From NCBI RefSeq assembly GCF_900105395.1, contig NZ_LT629775.1, positions 3,118,501 to 3,182,500 on the forward strand: a stretch of 64,000 nt of DNA, written 5' to 3'. The position numbers were made by a program, and so were the translations under genes. Source of the stretch: Streptomyces sp. TLI_053 (GTDB lineage: Bacteria > Actinomycetota > Actinomycetes > Streptomycetales > Streptomycetaceae). This document shows positions 31,519 to 40,752 of the stretch, piece by piece (the stretch's first letter is position 1; each line of letters starts with the position of its first letter). Below the pieces are notes generated by a model. That model saw only the letters and a program-made list of their open reading frames with translations, was not told where the DNA came from and did no database searches.

Positions 31519-32796
31519 GTGTCCACGGTCCTGACCCAGGGCGGCAATGCCCCGTTGACCGCCGCGCGGGTGACCGTCGAGGTCACCGCACCCAAGGCGC
31601 TGGACGTCTCGGGCCTGCTGCTGACCGATGCCGGCAAGGTCCGTTCGGACGACGACTTCGTCTTCTACAACGCCCCCAACGGGCCCGGGGTGACCCACCG
31701 CCCGGCCGCCGCGGGCAGCCCGGACGCCATCATCGTCGACACCGCCGCCGTCCCGGCCGGGATCAGCAAGATCGTGGTGACCGCCAGTCCCGACGAGGCC
31801 GGCGCCACCTTCGCGGGCATGGAGCCGACCGCGACCGTCCGCGACGCCGCCACCGGCGAGGTCCTGGTCACCTTCACCTCGCCGGCGCTCGGCCGGGAGA
31901 CCGCACTGATCGTGGTCGAGGTCTACCAGCGCAACGGCGCCTGGAAGGTTCGCGCGGTCGGCCAGGGTTACGCGAACGGTCTGGCCGGCATCGCCACCGA
32001 CTTCGGTGTCTCGGTCGAGGAGCAGCCGGCTCCGGCGGCCGCCGCCCCGGTCACCCAGGTCGCGCCGCCCCCGCCCGCCCCGGCCGCCGCCGCGCCGACC
32101 CCGCCGCCGGCCGCCGGCCCGGTCGACCCCCGGCTCGCCATGGCCTCCGCCCCGCCGATGCCGCAGAGCGCGCCCCCGATGCCCCCGGCCCCGCCCGCCG
32201 CCGCGGCGCCGTCCCTCACCAAGGTCACCCTGGACAAGGGCCGGGTCAGCCTCACCAAGGGCGGTTCGGTCTCGCTGGAGAAGAACGGCAAGCCCTTCCT
32301 CTCCTCGATCCGGATGGGCCTCGGCTGGGAGCCCGCCGGCCGCGGCCGCAACATCGACCTCGACGCCTCCTGCCTCGCCTTCGACGGCAAGCGCGAGAAG
32401 CTGGACACCGCCTGGTTCATGAAGCTGGGCATCTTCAACGGCGCGATCGTCCACTCCGGCGACAACCTGACCGGCGAGGGCGGCGGTGACGACGAGTCGA
32501 TCACCGTCCGCCTCAACGGGCTGCCGCAGGAGGTGTGCGGCCTGGTCTTCGTGGTGAACTCCTTCTCCGGTCAGAAGTTCACCGAGGTCAAGAACGCGTA
32601 CTGCCGTCTGGTCGACGCCGGCACCGGCCAGGAGCTGGTCCGCTTCGACCTCACCCACTCCGAGTCCCGCACCGGCGTGGTGATGTGCAAGCTGGTCCGC
32701 CAGTACTCGGGCGAGTGGGTGATGACCGCGATCGGCGAGTACGTCGACGCCAAGACCGCCCGGGCGATGGTCAAGCCGGCCGCCTCGATGCTCTGA
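31519..32796 (+). CDS. TerD family protein with two TerD domains
   Basis: A 425-residue protein with two TerD-type domains joined by a Pro/Ala-rich linker (about residues 170-235). The second domain shows the metal-binding pattern GWEPAGRGRNIDLDASCLAFD, HSGDNLTGEGGGDDESI and CGLVFVVNSFSGQKFTEVKNAYCRL. The first has LDVSGLLLTDAGKVRSDDDFVFYN. TerD/TerA domains bind calcium and occur in tellurite-resistance and membrane stress systems; streptomycetes carry many. The GTG has AGGAGGAG upstream. No other ter gene is nearby. Confidence 0.9.
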   Translation: MSTVLTQGGNAPLTAARVTVEVTAPKALDVSGLLLTDAGKVRSDDDFVFYNAPNGPGVTHRPAAAGSPDAIIVDTAAVPAGISKIVVTASPDEAGATFAGMEPTATVRDAATGEVLVTFTSPALGRETALIVVEVYQRNGAWKVRAVGQGYANGLAGIATDFGVSVEEQPAPAAAAPVTQVAPPPPAPAAAAPTPPPAAGPVDPRLAMASAPPMPQSAPPMPPAPPAAAAPSLTKVTLDKGRVSLTKGGSVSLEKNGKPFLSSIRMGLGWEPAGRGRNIDLDASCLAFDGKREKLDTAWFMKLGIFNGAIVHSGDNLTGEGGGDDESITVRLNGLPQEVCGLVFVVNSFSGQKFTEVKNAYCRLVDAGTGQELVRFDLTHSESRTGVVMCKLVRQYSGEWVMTAIGEYVDAKTARAMVKPAASML

Positions 32797-32860
32797 CGGC
32801 CGGTCGGGCGGCGGGAGAAAACGACTGGACCTCCCGCCGTCCGCCGCGCATCATGTCCGG

Positions 32861-33352
32861 ATGCTGATCAGGGAAGCCACCACCGAGGACTGGCCGGGCA
32901 TCTGGCCGTTCTTCCACGCCATCGTCGCGGCCGGCGAGACGTTCACCTACCCGCTCGACCTCGACTTCGAGCAGGGCCGGGAGTGGTGGCTGCTGCCCGA
33001 ACCGCACCGCACCGTGGTCGCCGTGGACGAGACCACGGGCGCCGTCCTCGGCACCGCCAAGACGAACCGCAACCAGATGGGCAACGGCGGCCACGTCGCC
33101 GGCGCGAGCTACATGGTGGACCCGGCGCACGGCGGCCGCGGCGTCGGCCGGGCGCTCGTCCTGGACAGCATCGACTGGGCCCGCCGCTCCGGTTACCGCG
33201 CGATCCAGTTCAACGCCGTGGTCGCGACCAACGAGCACGCGGTGAAGCTCTACGAGTCGCTCGGCTTCCGCATCGTCGGCACCGTCCCGGAAGCCTTCCA
33301 CCACCCCGTGCACGGCTACGTCCCCCTGTACGTCATGCATCTGGCGCTCTGA
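32861..33352 (+). CDS. GNAT family N-acetyltransferase
   Basis: A 163-residue GNAT enzyme (LIREATTEDWPGIWPFFHAIV start). The acetyl-CoA site is SYMVDPAHGGRGVGRALVLDSI, and the C-terminal NEHAVKLYESLGFRIVGTVPEAF is typical of the PhiRv-like/L-amino-acid acetyltransferase group (PAT, MnaT-like). The substrate is unknown. It follows the TerD gene by 64 bp and may be co-transcribed. It converges with the RraA-like gene. Confidence 0.88.
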   Translation: MLIREATTEDWPGIWPFFHAIVAAGETFTYPLDLDFEQGREWWLLPEPHRTVVAVDETTGAVLGTAKTNRNQMGNGGHVAGASYMVDPAHGGRGVGRALVLDSIDWARRSGYRAIQFNAVVATNEHAVKLYESLGFRIVGTVPEAFHHPVHGYVPLYVMHLAL

Positions 33353-33367
33353 CCGGCGGCACCCGCC

Positions 33368-34063
33368 CTACTCCTCGATCGCCCCGCCGACCCGCCGCAG
33401 GTGCTGCCGGAAGGTGTACCCCGGGTCGGCGGCGCGGCGTTCCAGGTACTCCGCGAACGCGGTCTGCCGCCGCAGCGTGTCGCCGGAGCGGATCCGCTCC
33501 GCCTGCGCCCGCTCGGTGCGGGCGATCCCGGCCGCCGCGTCCAGCACCTCGTCCAGCCGCGCGGACGGCACGAACAGCACACCGTCCGCGTCCGCGAACA
33601 CCACGTCCCCGGTGTCCACCAGGTGCGGACCGAACCGGGCCGCCGTCAGCGCCTCGGGCTCCCGCCCGTCCAGCCGCACCGGGCCGAGCGGCAGCGTGCC
33701 GTAGCTGAACACCGGCAGCCCGATCTCCACCAGCTCCGGGGTGTCGCGGTGCAGCCCCCACACCACCACCCCGGCGGCCCCGGCGGCCCGCGCCTCCAGC
33801 ACGGCGAGGTCCCCGATGCACGCCTCGTCCGTCCGCCCGCCGTTGTCGATCACCACGACGTCCCCGGGCTCCGCCGCGCCGTACGCCTCCAGGAACACGT
33901 CCACGCTCCCGTAGTGCCGCACCGGCAGCACGCGCCCGGCCACCCGGCTCCCGGGCACCACCGCCGCCACCCCCGCCGGCGCCACCCGCAACGCCACCCC
34001 CACCCGCATGCAGGCGTCCGCCACCAACGGCGTGGACAGCTCCGCGAACCGCTTCAGCACCAT
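33368..34063 (-). CDS. RraA family protein (HMG/CHA aldolase-like)
   Basis: A 231-residue RraA-like protein. TPLVADACMRVG at the start, the metal/substrate region GDVVVIDNGGRTDEACIGDLAVLEARAAGAAGVVVWGLHRD and DTGDVVFADADGVLFVP are family hallmarks. The family covers 4-hydroxy-4-methyl-2-oxoglutarate aldolases, 4-carboxy-4-hydroxy-2-oxoadipate aldolases, oxaloacetate decarboxylases and RNase E inhibitors. The GGxxDxA motif suggests enzymatic members. The ATG has GAGGAG upstream. Confidence 0.85.
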   Translation of the reverse strand: MVLKRFAELSTPLVADACMRVGVALRVAPAGVAAVVPGSRVAGRVLPVRHYGSVDVFLEAYGAAEPGDVVVIDNGGRTDEACIGDLAVLEARAAGAAGVVVWGLHRDTPELVEIGLPVFSYGTLPLGPVRLDGREPEALTAARFGPHLVDTGDVVFADADGVLFVPSARLDEVLDAAAGIARTERAQAERIRSGDTLRRQTAFAEYLERRAADPGYTFRQHLRRVGGAIEE

Positions 34064-34192
34064 GCCAACTCCTCGCTCACACGCCAGAGTTCACCAGCGC
34101 GAAGATCCTACGCCGATCCGCCTTCCCACGATCGGGTGAAAGTCCCGCACTCCCGACACGACCCGCCCGTCCCGCCACTACGGTGACGACCC

Positions 34193-34513
34193 GTGCCATC
34201 CACAGAACCGGCCTGCACGTCCGGCCGACAGGCAGACATCTTCGCCCCGCCCTGGATGGAGCCCGACGGTGTGGCCATGGCCGCCGAGGTGACCTCCAGC
34301 AAGCCGGACCAGGACCGGATCGCCAAGCGGCACTGCTACGCACGCGCCGGAATCCCGCTCCATCTCCTCATCGACCGGGAGAAGTCGCAGGTCAGCCTCT
34401 TCTCGAAGCCCAAGCGCGACGAGTACACCGAGCTGCACCTCGCGGGGTTCGGCGAGCCGCTCGTCCTCCCCGCCCCGTTCGAGTTGGAGCTGGACACCAA
34501 GCCCTTCATCTGA
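34193..34513 (+). pseudogene. Truncated Uma2 family nuclease (C-terminal fragment)
   Basis: The last 80 residues (VAMAAEVTSSKPDQDRIAKRHCYARAGIPLHLLIDREKSQVSLFSKPKRDEY..., ending LDTKPF) match the C-terminal half of Uma2-type putative endonucleases, including the EVTS motif and the YLLVDR-like strand. The N-terminal half with the PDL metal site is missing and is replaced by about 28 unrelated residues. The intact relative in this window (46697-47356) shows what is lost, about 110 residues. It is probably a decayed gene. Confidence 0.7.
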
Positions 34514-34527
34514 CCGGCGCCGACGCG

Positions 34528-34571
34528 ACCGGCCCGGGTCCCCCCATCGCGGGAGGGGGACCCGGGCCGGT
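34528..34571. terminator. Bidirectional hairpin terminator
   Basis: A perfect 17-bp stem (34528-34544 with 34555-34571) and a 10-nt loop lie between the Uma2 relic and the convergent proline dehydrogenase gene. Confidence 0.7.
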
Positions 34572-34587
34572 CGGTCGCCGCGCGGGG

Positions 34588-35517
34588 TCAGCCGCGGGTG
34601 GCCATGGCGCGCAGGAAGAAGGTCAGGTTGGCCGGGCGCTCGGCGAGGCGGCGCATGAAGTAGCCGTACCACTCCTCGCCGTACGGGAGGTACACGCGCA
34701 TGGTGTTGCCCTCGGCGGCGAGGCGCAGCTGCTCCTCGGGGCGGATGCCGAAGAGCATCTGGTACTCGAAGGAGTCCCGCTTGCGGCCGTTCCACTGGGC
34801 CAGCTGGCCGGCGATCTTGATCATGTTGGGGTCGTGCGAGGCGATCATCGGGTAGCCCTCGCCCGCCATCAGGACCTTGAGCGCCCGGACGTACGCGAGG
34901 TCGACCTCGTGCTTGCCCTGGAAGGCGACCGACTCGGGCTCCTTGTAGGCGCCCTTGCACAGGCGCACCCGCGAACCGGGGCCGGAGAACTCGCGGCAGT
35001 CGGCCTCGGTGCGGCGCAGGTAGGCCTGGAGGACGACCCCGAGCCAGGGGAAGTCCTGGCGCAGCTCGCGGGCGATCGCGAGGGTGGAGTCGGTGGTGGT
35101 GTGGTCCTCCATGTCGAGGGTCACCGTGGTGCCGGCGTCGGCGGCGGCCTCGCAGATGCGGCGGGCGTTCTCCAGGGCGATCTTCTCGCCGTCCACCGGG
35201 AGGAACTGGCCGACGGCCGAGAGCTTGACCGAGACCTCGGCACCGGCGGCCAGGCCGGTCTCCTTGAGCGCCGCGAGCAGGTGCTCGTACGCCTCGGCGG
35301 TGCCGGCGGCCTGGGCGGCGTCGCGGGTGTCCTCGCCGAGGTGGTCCAGGGTGACCTTGCGGCCGGTCGCGACGAGGTCGTCGCAGGCGGTGACGGCGTC
35401 GTCGAGGGTCTCGCCGGCGACGAAGCGCTCGACTATCGCGTGGGTCGGCGGGAACTTCTCGACGACGGTGCGGACCTGGGCCGAACGGGAGGCGGCGAGG
35501 AGGGCGGAACGGAGCAT
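34588..35517 (-). CDS. Proline dehydrogenase
   Basis: A 309-residue monofunctional FAD-dependent proline dehydrogenase, which oxidises proline to 1-pyrroline-5-carboxylate at the membrane. The TIM-barrel motifs are VTLDHLGE, VSVKLSA, TLDMEDHTTTDSTL, RVRLCKGAYKEP, ASHDPN, FEYQMLFGIRPE and the C-terminal helix YGEEWYGYFMRRLAERPAN that binds substrate and FAD. The ATG has AGGAGT upstream. It is second in an operon with P5C dehydrogenase, 146 bp away. Confidence 0.95.
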   Translation of the reverse strand: MLRSALLAASRSAQVRTVVEKFPPTHAIVERFVAGETLDDAVTACDDLVATGRKVTLDHLGEDTRDAAQAAGTAEAYEHLLAALKETGLAAGAEVSVKLSAVGQFLPVDGEKIALENARRICEAAADAGTTVTLDMEDHTTTDSTLAIARELRQDFPWLGVVLQAYLRRTEADCREFSGPGSRVRLCKGAYKEPESVAFQGKHEVDLAYVRALKVLMAGEGYPMIASHDPNMIKIAGQLAQWNGRKRDSFEYQMLFGIRPEEQLRLAAEGNTMRVYLPYGEEWYGYFMRRLAERPANLTFFLRAMATRG

Positions 35518-35663
35518 CGTGACTCCTGGAGCTGGTGTTTCCGAGGGGTGGCAGAAAGGACGGGCGGCGAGCCGAGGGGGGTGGTCGGCTCGCCGCCCGT
35601 GGGACGCCGCCCGGTTGCGGGGCCGGGGGCGTCGGGGACCGCGAACGGGTCCCGGTGGGACGG

Positions 35664-37292
35664 TCAGCCCATGTGCGGGTAGCGGTAGTCCGTCGGCGGG
35701 ACGAAGGTCTCCTTGACCGAGCGGGTCGAGGTCCACCGCGCGAGGTTCTGCTTGGCGCCGGCCTTGTCGTTGGTGCCCGAGGCGCGGGCGCCGCCGAACG
35801 GCTGCTGGCCGACGACCGCGCCGGTCGGCTTGTCGTTGATGTAGAAGTTGCCGGCCGCGTTCCGCAGCTTGAGCATCGCGTGCTGAACGGCCTCGCGGTC
35901 CTGCGAGATGATCGCGCCGGTCAGGGCGTAGTCCGAGACCGACTCCATCTGGGTCAGCATCTCGTCGTACTTATCGTCCTCGTAGACGTGCACGGCGAGG
36001 ACCGGGCCGAAGTACTCGTCGCGGAAGTACTCCGAGGCCGGGTCCTGGCAGACCAGCACGGTCGGTCGGACGAAGTACCCCACGCTGTCGTCGTAGGTGC
36101 CGCCGGCCAGGACCTCGACCTGCGGGTCGGCCTGGGCGCGGTCGATCGCGGCCTTGTTCTTGGCGAAGGCGCGGTCGTCGATGACGGCGGACATGAAGTT
36201 CGACAGGTCGGTGACGTCGCCCATGGTCAGGCCGTCGACCTCGTCCCGGAACTCGTCCTTCAGCTCGGCCCAGATCGAGGCCGGGACGTAGGCGCGGGAG
36301 AGCGCCGAACACTTCTGGCCCTGGAACTCGAAGGCGCCGCGGGTCATCGCGGTCTTCAGCACGGCCCGGTCGGCGGACGGGTGGGCGACCAGGAAGTCCT
36401 TGCCGCCGGTCTCGCCGACGATCCGCGGGTAGGTGCGGTAGCCGGAGATGTTGTTGCCGACCTCGCGCCACAGGTGCTGGAAGGTGGCGGTGGAGCCGGT
36501 GAAGTGGATGCCGGCCAGCGCCGGGTGCTTCAGCGCGACGGCGGAGACGTCCAGGCCGTCACCGGTCACCATGTTGATGACGCCCTTGGGCAGGCCGGCC
36601 GCCTCCAGCAGCTGCATCAGCAGGTGCGCGGAGAACTGCTGGGTCGGCGAGGGCTTCCACAGCACCACGTTGCCCATCAGCGCCGGCGCGGTCGGCAGGT
36701 TGCCGGCGATGGCGGTGAAGTTGAACGGGGTGATCGCGTAGACGAAGCCCTCGAGCGGGCGGTGGTCGCTGCGGTTCCACACGCCGTCCGAGGAGATCGG
36801 CTGCTCGGCCATGATCTGGCGGGCGAAGTGCACGTTGAAGCGCAGGAAGTCGACCAGCTCGCAGGGGGTGTCGATCTCGGCCTGCTGCGCGGTCTTGGAC
36901 TGGCCGAGCATGGTGGCGGCGGCCAGGGTCTCGCGCCAGGGGCCGGCCAGCAGGTCGGCGGCGCGCAGGAAGATCGCGGCGCGGGAGTCGAAGGAGAGCG
37001 CCTGCCAGGCCGGGGCCGCGGCCAGGGCAGTGTCGATGGCCTCCTGCGCGTCGGCCTGGGTGGCGTTGCGCAGGGTGCCGAGCCTCGCCGCGTGGTTGTG
37101 CGGCTGGACGACGTGGAACTCGGTGCCGCCGCCCATCCGGCGCTCACCGTTGATCGTCATGGTCAGCTGGACCGGCTCCTGGCCGCCCAGCTCCTTCAGC
37201 TTCGCCTCCAGGCGGGCCCGTTCCGGGCTGCCCGGCGCGTAGCTGTGGACCGGCTCGTTCACCGGCGCGGGGACCTGGGTCACAGCATCCAT
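35664..37292 (-). CDS. pruA: 1-pyrroline-5-carboxylate dehydrogenase
   Basis: A 542-residue NAD-dependent aldehyde dehydrogenase of the P5CDH type, the second step of proline breakdown to glutamate. It shows the cofactor region ITPFNFTAIAGNLPTAPALMGNVVLWKPS, the catalytic Glu in VGETGGKDF, the catalytic Cys in FEFQGQKCSALSR and the C-terminal KPTGAVVGQQPFGGARASGTNDKAG. This matches the long group-1 form found in actinobacteria. The ATG at 37292 is chosen over an upstream GTG because GGAGAG precedes it. The gene is divergent from a PucR-type regulator. Confidence 0.95.
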   Translation of the reverse strand: MDAVTQVPAPVNEPVHSYAPGSPERARLEAKLKELGGQEPVQLTMTINGERRMGGGTEFHVVQPHNHAARLGTLRNATQADAQEAIDTALAAAPAWQALSFDSRAAIFLRAADLLAGPWRETLAAATMLGQSKTAQQAEIDTPCELVDFLRFNVHFARQIMAEQPISSDGVWNRSDHRPLEGFVYAITPFNFTAIAGNLPTAPALMGNVVLWKPSPTQQFSAHLLMQLLEAAGLPKGVINMVTGDGLDVSAVALKHPALAGIHFTGSTATFQHLWREVGNNISGYRTYPRIVGETGGKDFLVAHPSADRAVLKTAMTRGAFEFQGQKCSALSRAYVPASIWAELKDEFRDEVDGLTMGDVTDLSNFMSAVIDDRAFAKNKAAIDRAQADPQVEVLAGGTYDDSVGYFVRPTVLVCQDPASEYFRDEYFGPVLAVHVYEDDKYDEMLTQMESVSDYALTGAIISQDREAVQHAMLKLRNAAGNFYINDKPTGAVVGQQPFGGARASGTNDKAGAKQNLARWTSTRSVKETFVPPTDYRYPHMG

Positions 37293-37392
37293 GAGCGCAC
37301 GCTCTCCTTCGTTCCTTGCGGGGGAAGCCGGCGCGGATCGCACGACGGCCACATGACGAACGCTATTCCTGCATCAGGGGTCGCTTGATTGG

Positions 37393-37434
37393 CCGGACGG
37401 CTAAAATCATCCGGACGGCGTTGTCCGACCGGAT
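37393..37434. promoter_or_regulatory. Operator-like repeats between pruA and the PucR-type regulator
   Basis: CCGGACGGC occurs twice (37393-37401, 37411-37419) 18 bp apart. The second copy is part of an inverted repeat, ATCCGGACGG-cgttgt-CCGACCGGAT (37409-37434), with one mismatched pair. It is a good candidate site for the adjacent regulator on the proline operon promoter. Confidence 0.55.
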
Positions 37435-37558
37435 GAAGGATTCGGACGAAAGCCACCCTTCGGCCACCCGCCGGCCACCCCCACCACCCCCGGCCACGGC
37501 TGCGGCCACCCCCCGCCGCCCGTCGGACACCCCGGTCGGACACCTTTGAGGAGGCCCG

Positions 37559-39160
37559 ATGACCGCCCCCGGCCTCCCGCTCCGGCAGCTGCTGATGTCC
37601 CTCGGCGAGCCGCTGGTCGAGCTTCAGACCGCCCCGCACGGCCTCGACGTCCCGGTCCGCGACGTCGCCATCCTCGACCCCGAGGACCCGCCCACCGCCG
37701 CCCCGGGCGAACTCGTGCTCGCCATCGGCGCCCGCGGCCGGGCCGCGCTCCCGGCGCTGCGCGCGGCCGGCCGGGCCGGAGCCGCCGCGGTCGCCGTCAA
37801 GCTGGACGCCCCCGGCCAGGCCGACGCGCTGCGCGAGGCGGCCACCGAGGCCGGTGTGGCGCTGCTCTCGGTGCGCCGGGAGACCCGCTGGGAGCACCTC
37901 GACTCGCTGGCCCGGGCGATCATCGCCGGCCCGGACACCCCGGACGCGCCCGGATCGCCCGAGCACAACGCCGGCGACCTGTTCTCGCTGGCCCAGACCG
38001 TCGCGGTGCTCACCAACGGCATCGTCTCGATCGAGGACACCTCCAGCCGGGTGCTCGCCTACTCGCGCTCCTCCGACTCCGACGAGGTCGACGACCTGCG
38101 CCGGCTCTCCATCCTCGGCTGGCAGGGCCCCGAGCCGTACCTCTCCAAGCTCCGCGAGTGGGGCGTCTTCCAGCACCTGCGCACCTCGGACACCGTGATC
38201 GCGGTCGACCCGCACCCGGAACTCGGCCTGCGCCGCCGGCTCGCGATCGGCATCAGGACCGGTGCGCAGCCGCTCGGCACGATCTGGGTGCAGGAGGGCG
38301 CCCGGCCGCTCGCGCCGCTGGCCGAACAGGCGCTGGTCGGCGCGGCCCGGGTCGCCGCGGCCCAGCTGGTGCGCCGCCGCCGGGAGCTGTCCGCGGACGT
38401 CCGGCTCACCCGGACCCTGCTCACCGGCCTGCTGGAGGGTTCCACCGGCCCGCAGTCGCTGGCCACCCACCTCGGCCTCGACGTCCGGCACCCGGCCACC
38501 GTGCTGGCGTACAGCGCGGGCACCACCGAGGAGCTCACCCGGGCCGAGGTGACCGGCCTCATCTCGGTGCACACGGCGGCCCGGCACCGCGCCGCGCTGC
38601 TCGCGCCGATCGAGTCCCGGGTGTACGTGCTGCTGCCCGACCTGCCCGCCAATCTGCCGATGGCCACGGTGCGCGGCTGGGCGCACGAGGTGGTCGAGGC
38701 GGCCGGGGACCACCTGGGCGTCCGGCTGCGTGCGGCGATCGGTTCGACCGTGGAGGGCCTCGCCCAGGTGCCCGAGTCGCGCGCGCAGGCGGACCGGATC
38801 CTGGACGCGATGGGCCGCGGCGGGGTCGACCTGGAGGTCGCGGCGCTGATCGACGTCCAGGCGGAGGTGCTGGTCAGCGAGGTGCTGGCGCTGCTCCAGG
38901 AGCGCGGCGGCCTGCGCGACCCGCGGCTCACCGCGCTGACCTCCTACGACCGCAGGCACGGGACCAGGCTCGCCGAGTCGGTGCTGGCCTGGCTGGACGC
39001 GTTGGGCGAGGTCCGGGTCGCGGCGGACGCCCTGCACATCCACCCGAACACCCTGCGGTACCGGGTCCGCCGGGCCGAGCAGCTGACCGGGATCGACCTG
39101 GCCCAGCCGCAGCAGCGGCTGCTGGCGATGCTCCAGCTGCGACTGCCGGCCGACTCCTGA
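37559..39160 (+). CDS. PucR family transcriptional regulator, likely of proline catabolism
   Basis: A 533-residue PucR/CdaR-like regulator. An N-terminal PucR sensory domain (LRQLLMSLGEPLVELQTAPHGLDVPVRDVAILD) is followed by a GAF-like middle. The C-terminal HTH_30 region reads LAESVLAWLDALGEVRVAADALHIHPNTLRYRVRRAEQLTGIDL. It is divergent from the proline dehydrogenase operon, the arrangement of the known proline-responsive activators of this family in actinobacteria. Control of that operon through the palindrome at 37409-37434 is inferred. Confidence 0.88.
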   Translation: MTAPGLPLRQLLMSLGEPLVELQTAPHGLDVPVRDVAILDPEDPPTAAPGELVLAIGARGRAALPALRAAGRAGAAAVAVKLDAPGQADALREAATEAGVALLSVRRETRWEHLDSLARAIIAGPDTPDAPGSPEHNAGDLFSLAQTVAVLTNGIVSIEDTSSRVLAYSRSSDSDEVDDLRRLSILGWQGPEPYLSKLREWGVFQHLRTSDTVIAVDPHPELGLRRRLAIGIRTGAQPLGTIWVQEGARPLAPLAEQALVGAARVAAAQLVRRRRELSADVRLTRTLLTGLLEGSTGPQSLATHLGLDVRHPATVLAYSAGTTEELTRAEVTGLISVHTAARHRAALLAPIESRVYVLLPDLPANLPMATVRGWAHEVVEAAGDHLGVRLRAAIGSTVEGLAQVPESRAQADRILDAMGRGGVDLEVAALIDVQAEVLVSEVLALLQERGGLRDPRLTALTSYDRRHGTRLAESVLAWLDALGEVRVAADALHIHPNTLRYRVRRAEQLTGIDLAQPQQRLLAMLQLRLPADS

Positions 39161-39217
39161 GCCCCGGGCCGGGCGCGCGAGGGCCGGGCGAACGACGCGT
39201 CGGCCGGGCACGCGAAA

Positions 39218-39239
39218 GGGGCCCGCCGAAGCGGGCCCC
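39218..39239. terminator. Bidirectional hairpin terminator
   Basis: GGGGCCCGC-CGAA-GCGGGCCCC, a perfect 9-bp stem with a stable tetraloop, lies between the convergent PucR-type regulator and phoX genes. Confidence 0.75.
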
Positions 39240-39267
39240 GATCACTCACTCGCGGTCAGCGGTCGGC

Positions 39268-40752
39268 TCACTGGCCGTAGCCCTGGCCGCGCTTGTGCTC
39301 GTTCAGGCGGTGCCACGGGCCGGTGATGGCCAGCTGGATGCCCGGGGTCTGGATGTTGGCGAACAGGGTCTTGCCGTCGTCCGAGAAGGTGACGCCGGTG
39401 AACTCGCTGAACTCGGGCTTCTCGGCGGTGCCGATGTTCAGCTCGTTGCGGGCGATCGGGAAGGTCAGGCCGTCCTCGGTGGCGCCGAACAGGTGCGAGA
39501 CACCCTCGCCGTCCTCGGCGATCACGATGCCGCCGTAGGGCGAGACGGTGATGTTGTCCGGGCCGTCGTAGTTGTCGTGGTCGCCCCAGACGTCGGTGTT
39601 GACGCCCAGCAGGACCTTCAGGGTGATGGTGCGGCGGACCGGGCTGTAGAACCAGACCTGGCCGTCGTGCTGCAGCGGGCTCTCCGAGCGGGCGAAGCTG
39701 GAGACGAAGTAGAAGCCGCCGTCACCCCACCACATGCCCTCCAGCTTGCGGGCGCGGGTGACCTCGCCGTCCTTGAACTGCTTGCGGACGGAGACGGTCT
39801 TGGCGTCGCGGTCCTGGACCTTGACCCAGTCCACGCCGTAGGTGGTGCCGACCGCGGTGGCGCGGGACAGGTCGTCGATGAACTTGCCCTGGGCGTCGAA
39901 GACCTTGAAGGCCTCCAGCACACCGGCGTCGGCGGCCAGCTTGCGCAGCTGGTAGCGGCCGTGCTTGAAGCCGGCCGGCGGGGTCCAGCGGAAGAGCAGG
40001 CCGTTGGGGTTGGAGGCGTCCTCGGTCAGGTACACGTGGGCGCGCTTCGGGTCGACGACGACGGCCTCGTGGGCGTAGCGGCCGAACGCCTTGATCGGCT
40101 GCGGGTCGCGGTTGTAGTCGTCGTCGAACGGGTCGACCTCGAAGATGTAGCCGTGGTCCTTGGTGAAGCCGTTCTTGCCGGCCTTGTCCTCGGTCTCCTC
40201 GCCGGACAGCCAGGTGCCCCACGGGGAGACGCCGCCGGCGCAGTTGGTGGAGGTGCCGGCGATGCCGACCCACTGCTCGACCGTGCCGTTGGCCTTGGCG
40301 TGCACGATGGTGCAGCCGCCGGCCGCGCCCGGGTCGTAGACGTGGCCCTCGGTCAGCGGGACCGGGTTGGGCCAGTTGGCGCGGGCGCCGGACAGCTCGT
40401 GGTTGACGACCAGCAGGTTGCCGCCGCGCTCGTCCTCGAACGCCGAGGTGCCGTCGTGGTTGCTCGGGGTGAACTCACCGGTGCGCAGCTTGGTGACGCC
40501 GGCGCGGTTCACGACCTTGTACTTGAAGCCCTTGGGCAGGGCGAGCAGGCCGCCCTGGGTGTCGGCGACCAGCGGGCCGTAACCGACCGCGAGGCGCTCG
40601 CCCTCGACAGCCTCGGCGACCGGCGCCTCGCCACCGGCCGGAGCGGCGATCGCACCCGGGGCGGTGGCCAGGGCCTCCGCGCTGCCGGCGATCAGAACGC
40701 CCGCCCCGACGAGGGTGGAACGGTTGACGAAGTCCCGGCGGGACAGCGACAT
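39268..40752 (-). CDS. phoX: PhoX family alkaline phosphatase
   Basis: A 494-residue secreted phosphatase of the PhoX type, a calcium/iron enzyme that frees phosphate from organic esters. A Tat signal (SRRDFVNRS) directs folded export. Family sequence includes FTPSNHDGTSAFED, LLVVNHE, GGVSPWGTWLSGEET, GRYAHEAVVVDP, YLTED and GPDNITVSPYGGIVIAEDG. A perfect PHO box lies about 100 bp upstream, so it should be switched on by phosphate starvation. This fits the phosphonate locus in the same window, although the two are 14 kb apart. Confidence 0.92.
   Translation of the reverse strand: MSLSRRDFVNRSTLVGAGVLIAGSAEALATAPGAIAAPAGGEAPVAEAVEGERLAVGYGPLVADTQGGLLALPKGFKYKVVNRAGVTKLRTGEFTPSNHDGTSAFEDERGGNLLVVNHELSGARANWPNPVPLTEGHVYDPGAAGGCTIVHAKANGTVEQWVGIAGTSTNCAGGVSPWGTWLSGEETEDKAGKNGFTKDHGYIFEVDPFDDDYNRDPQPIKAFGRYAHEAVVVDPKRAHVYLTEDASNPNGLLFRWTPPAGFKHGRYQLRKLAADAGVLEAFKVFDAQGKFIDDLSRATAVGTTYGVDWVKVQDRDAKTVSVRKQFKDGEVTRARKLEGMWWGDGGFYFVSSFARSESPLQHDGQVWFYSPVRRTITLKVLLGVNTDVWGDHDNYDGPDNITVSPYGGIVIAEDGEGVSHLFGATEDGLTFPIARNELNIGTAEKPEFSEFTGVTFSDDGKTLFANIQTPGIQLAITGPWHRLNEHKRGQGYGQ

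Noticed and set aside
31519..32796. Full tellurite-resistance operon
   Set aside because: Only one TerD-type gene is present; no terC, terB or partner genes adjoin it.
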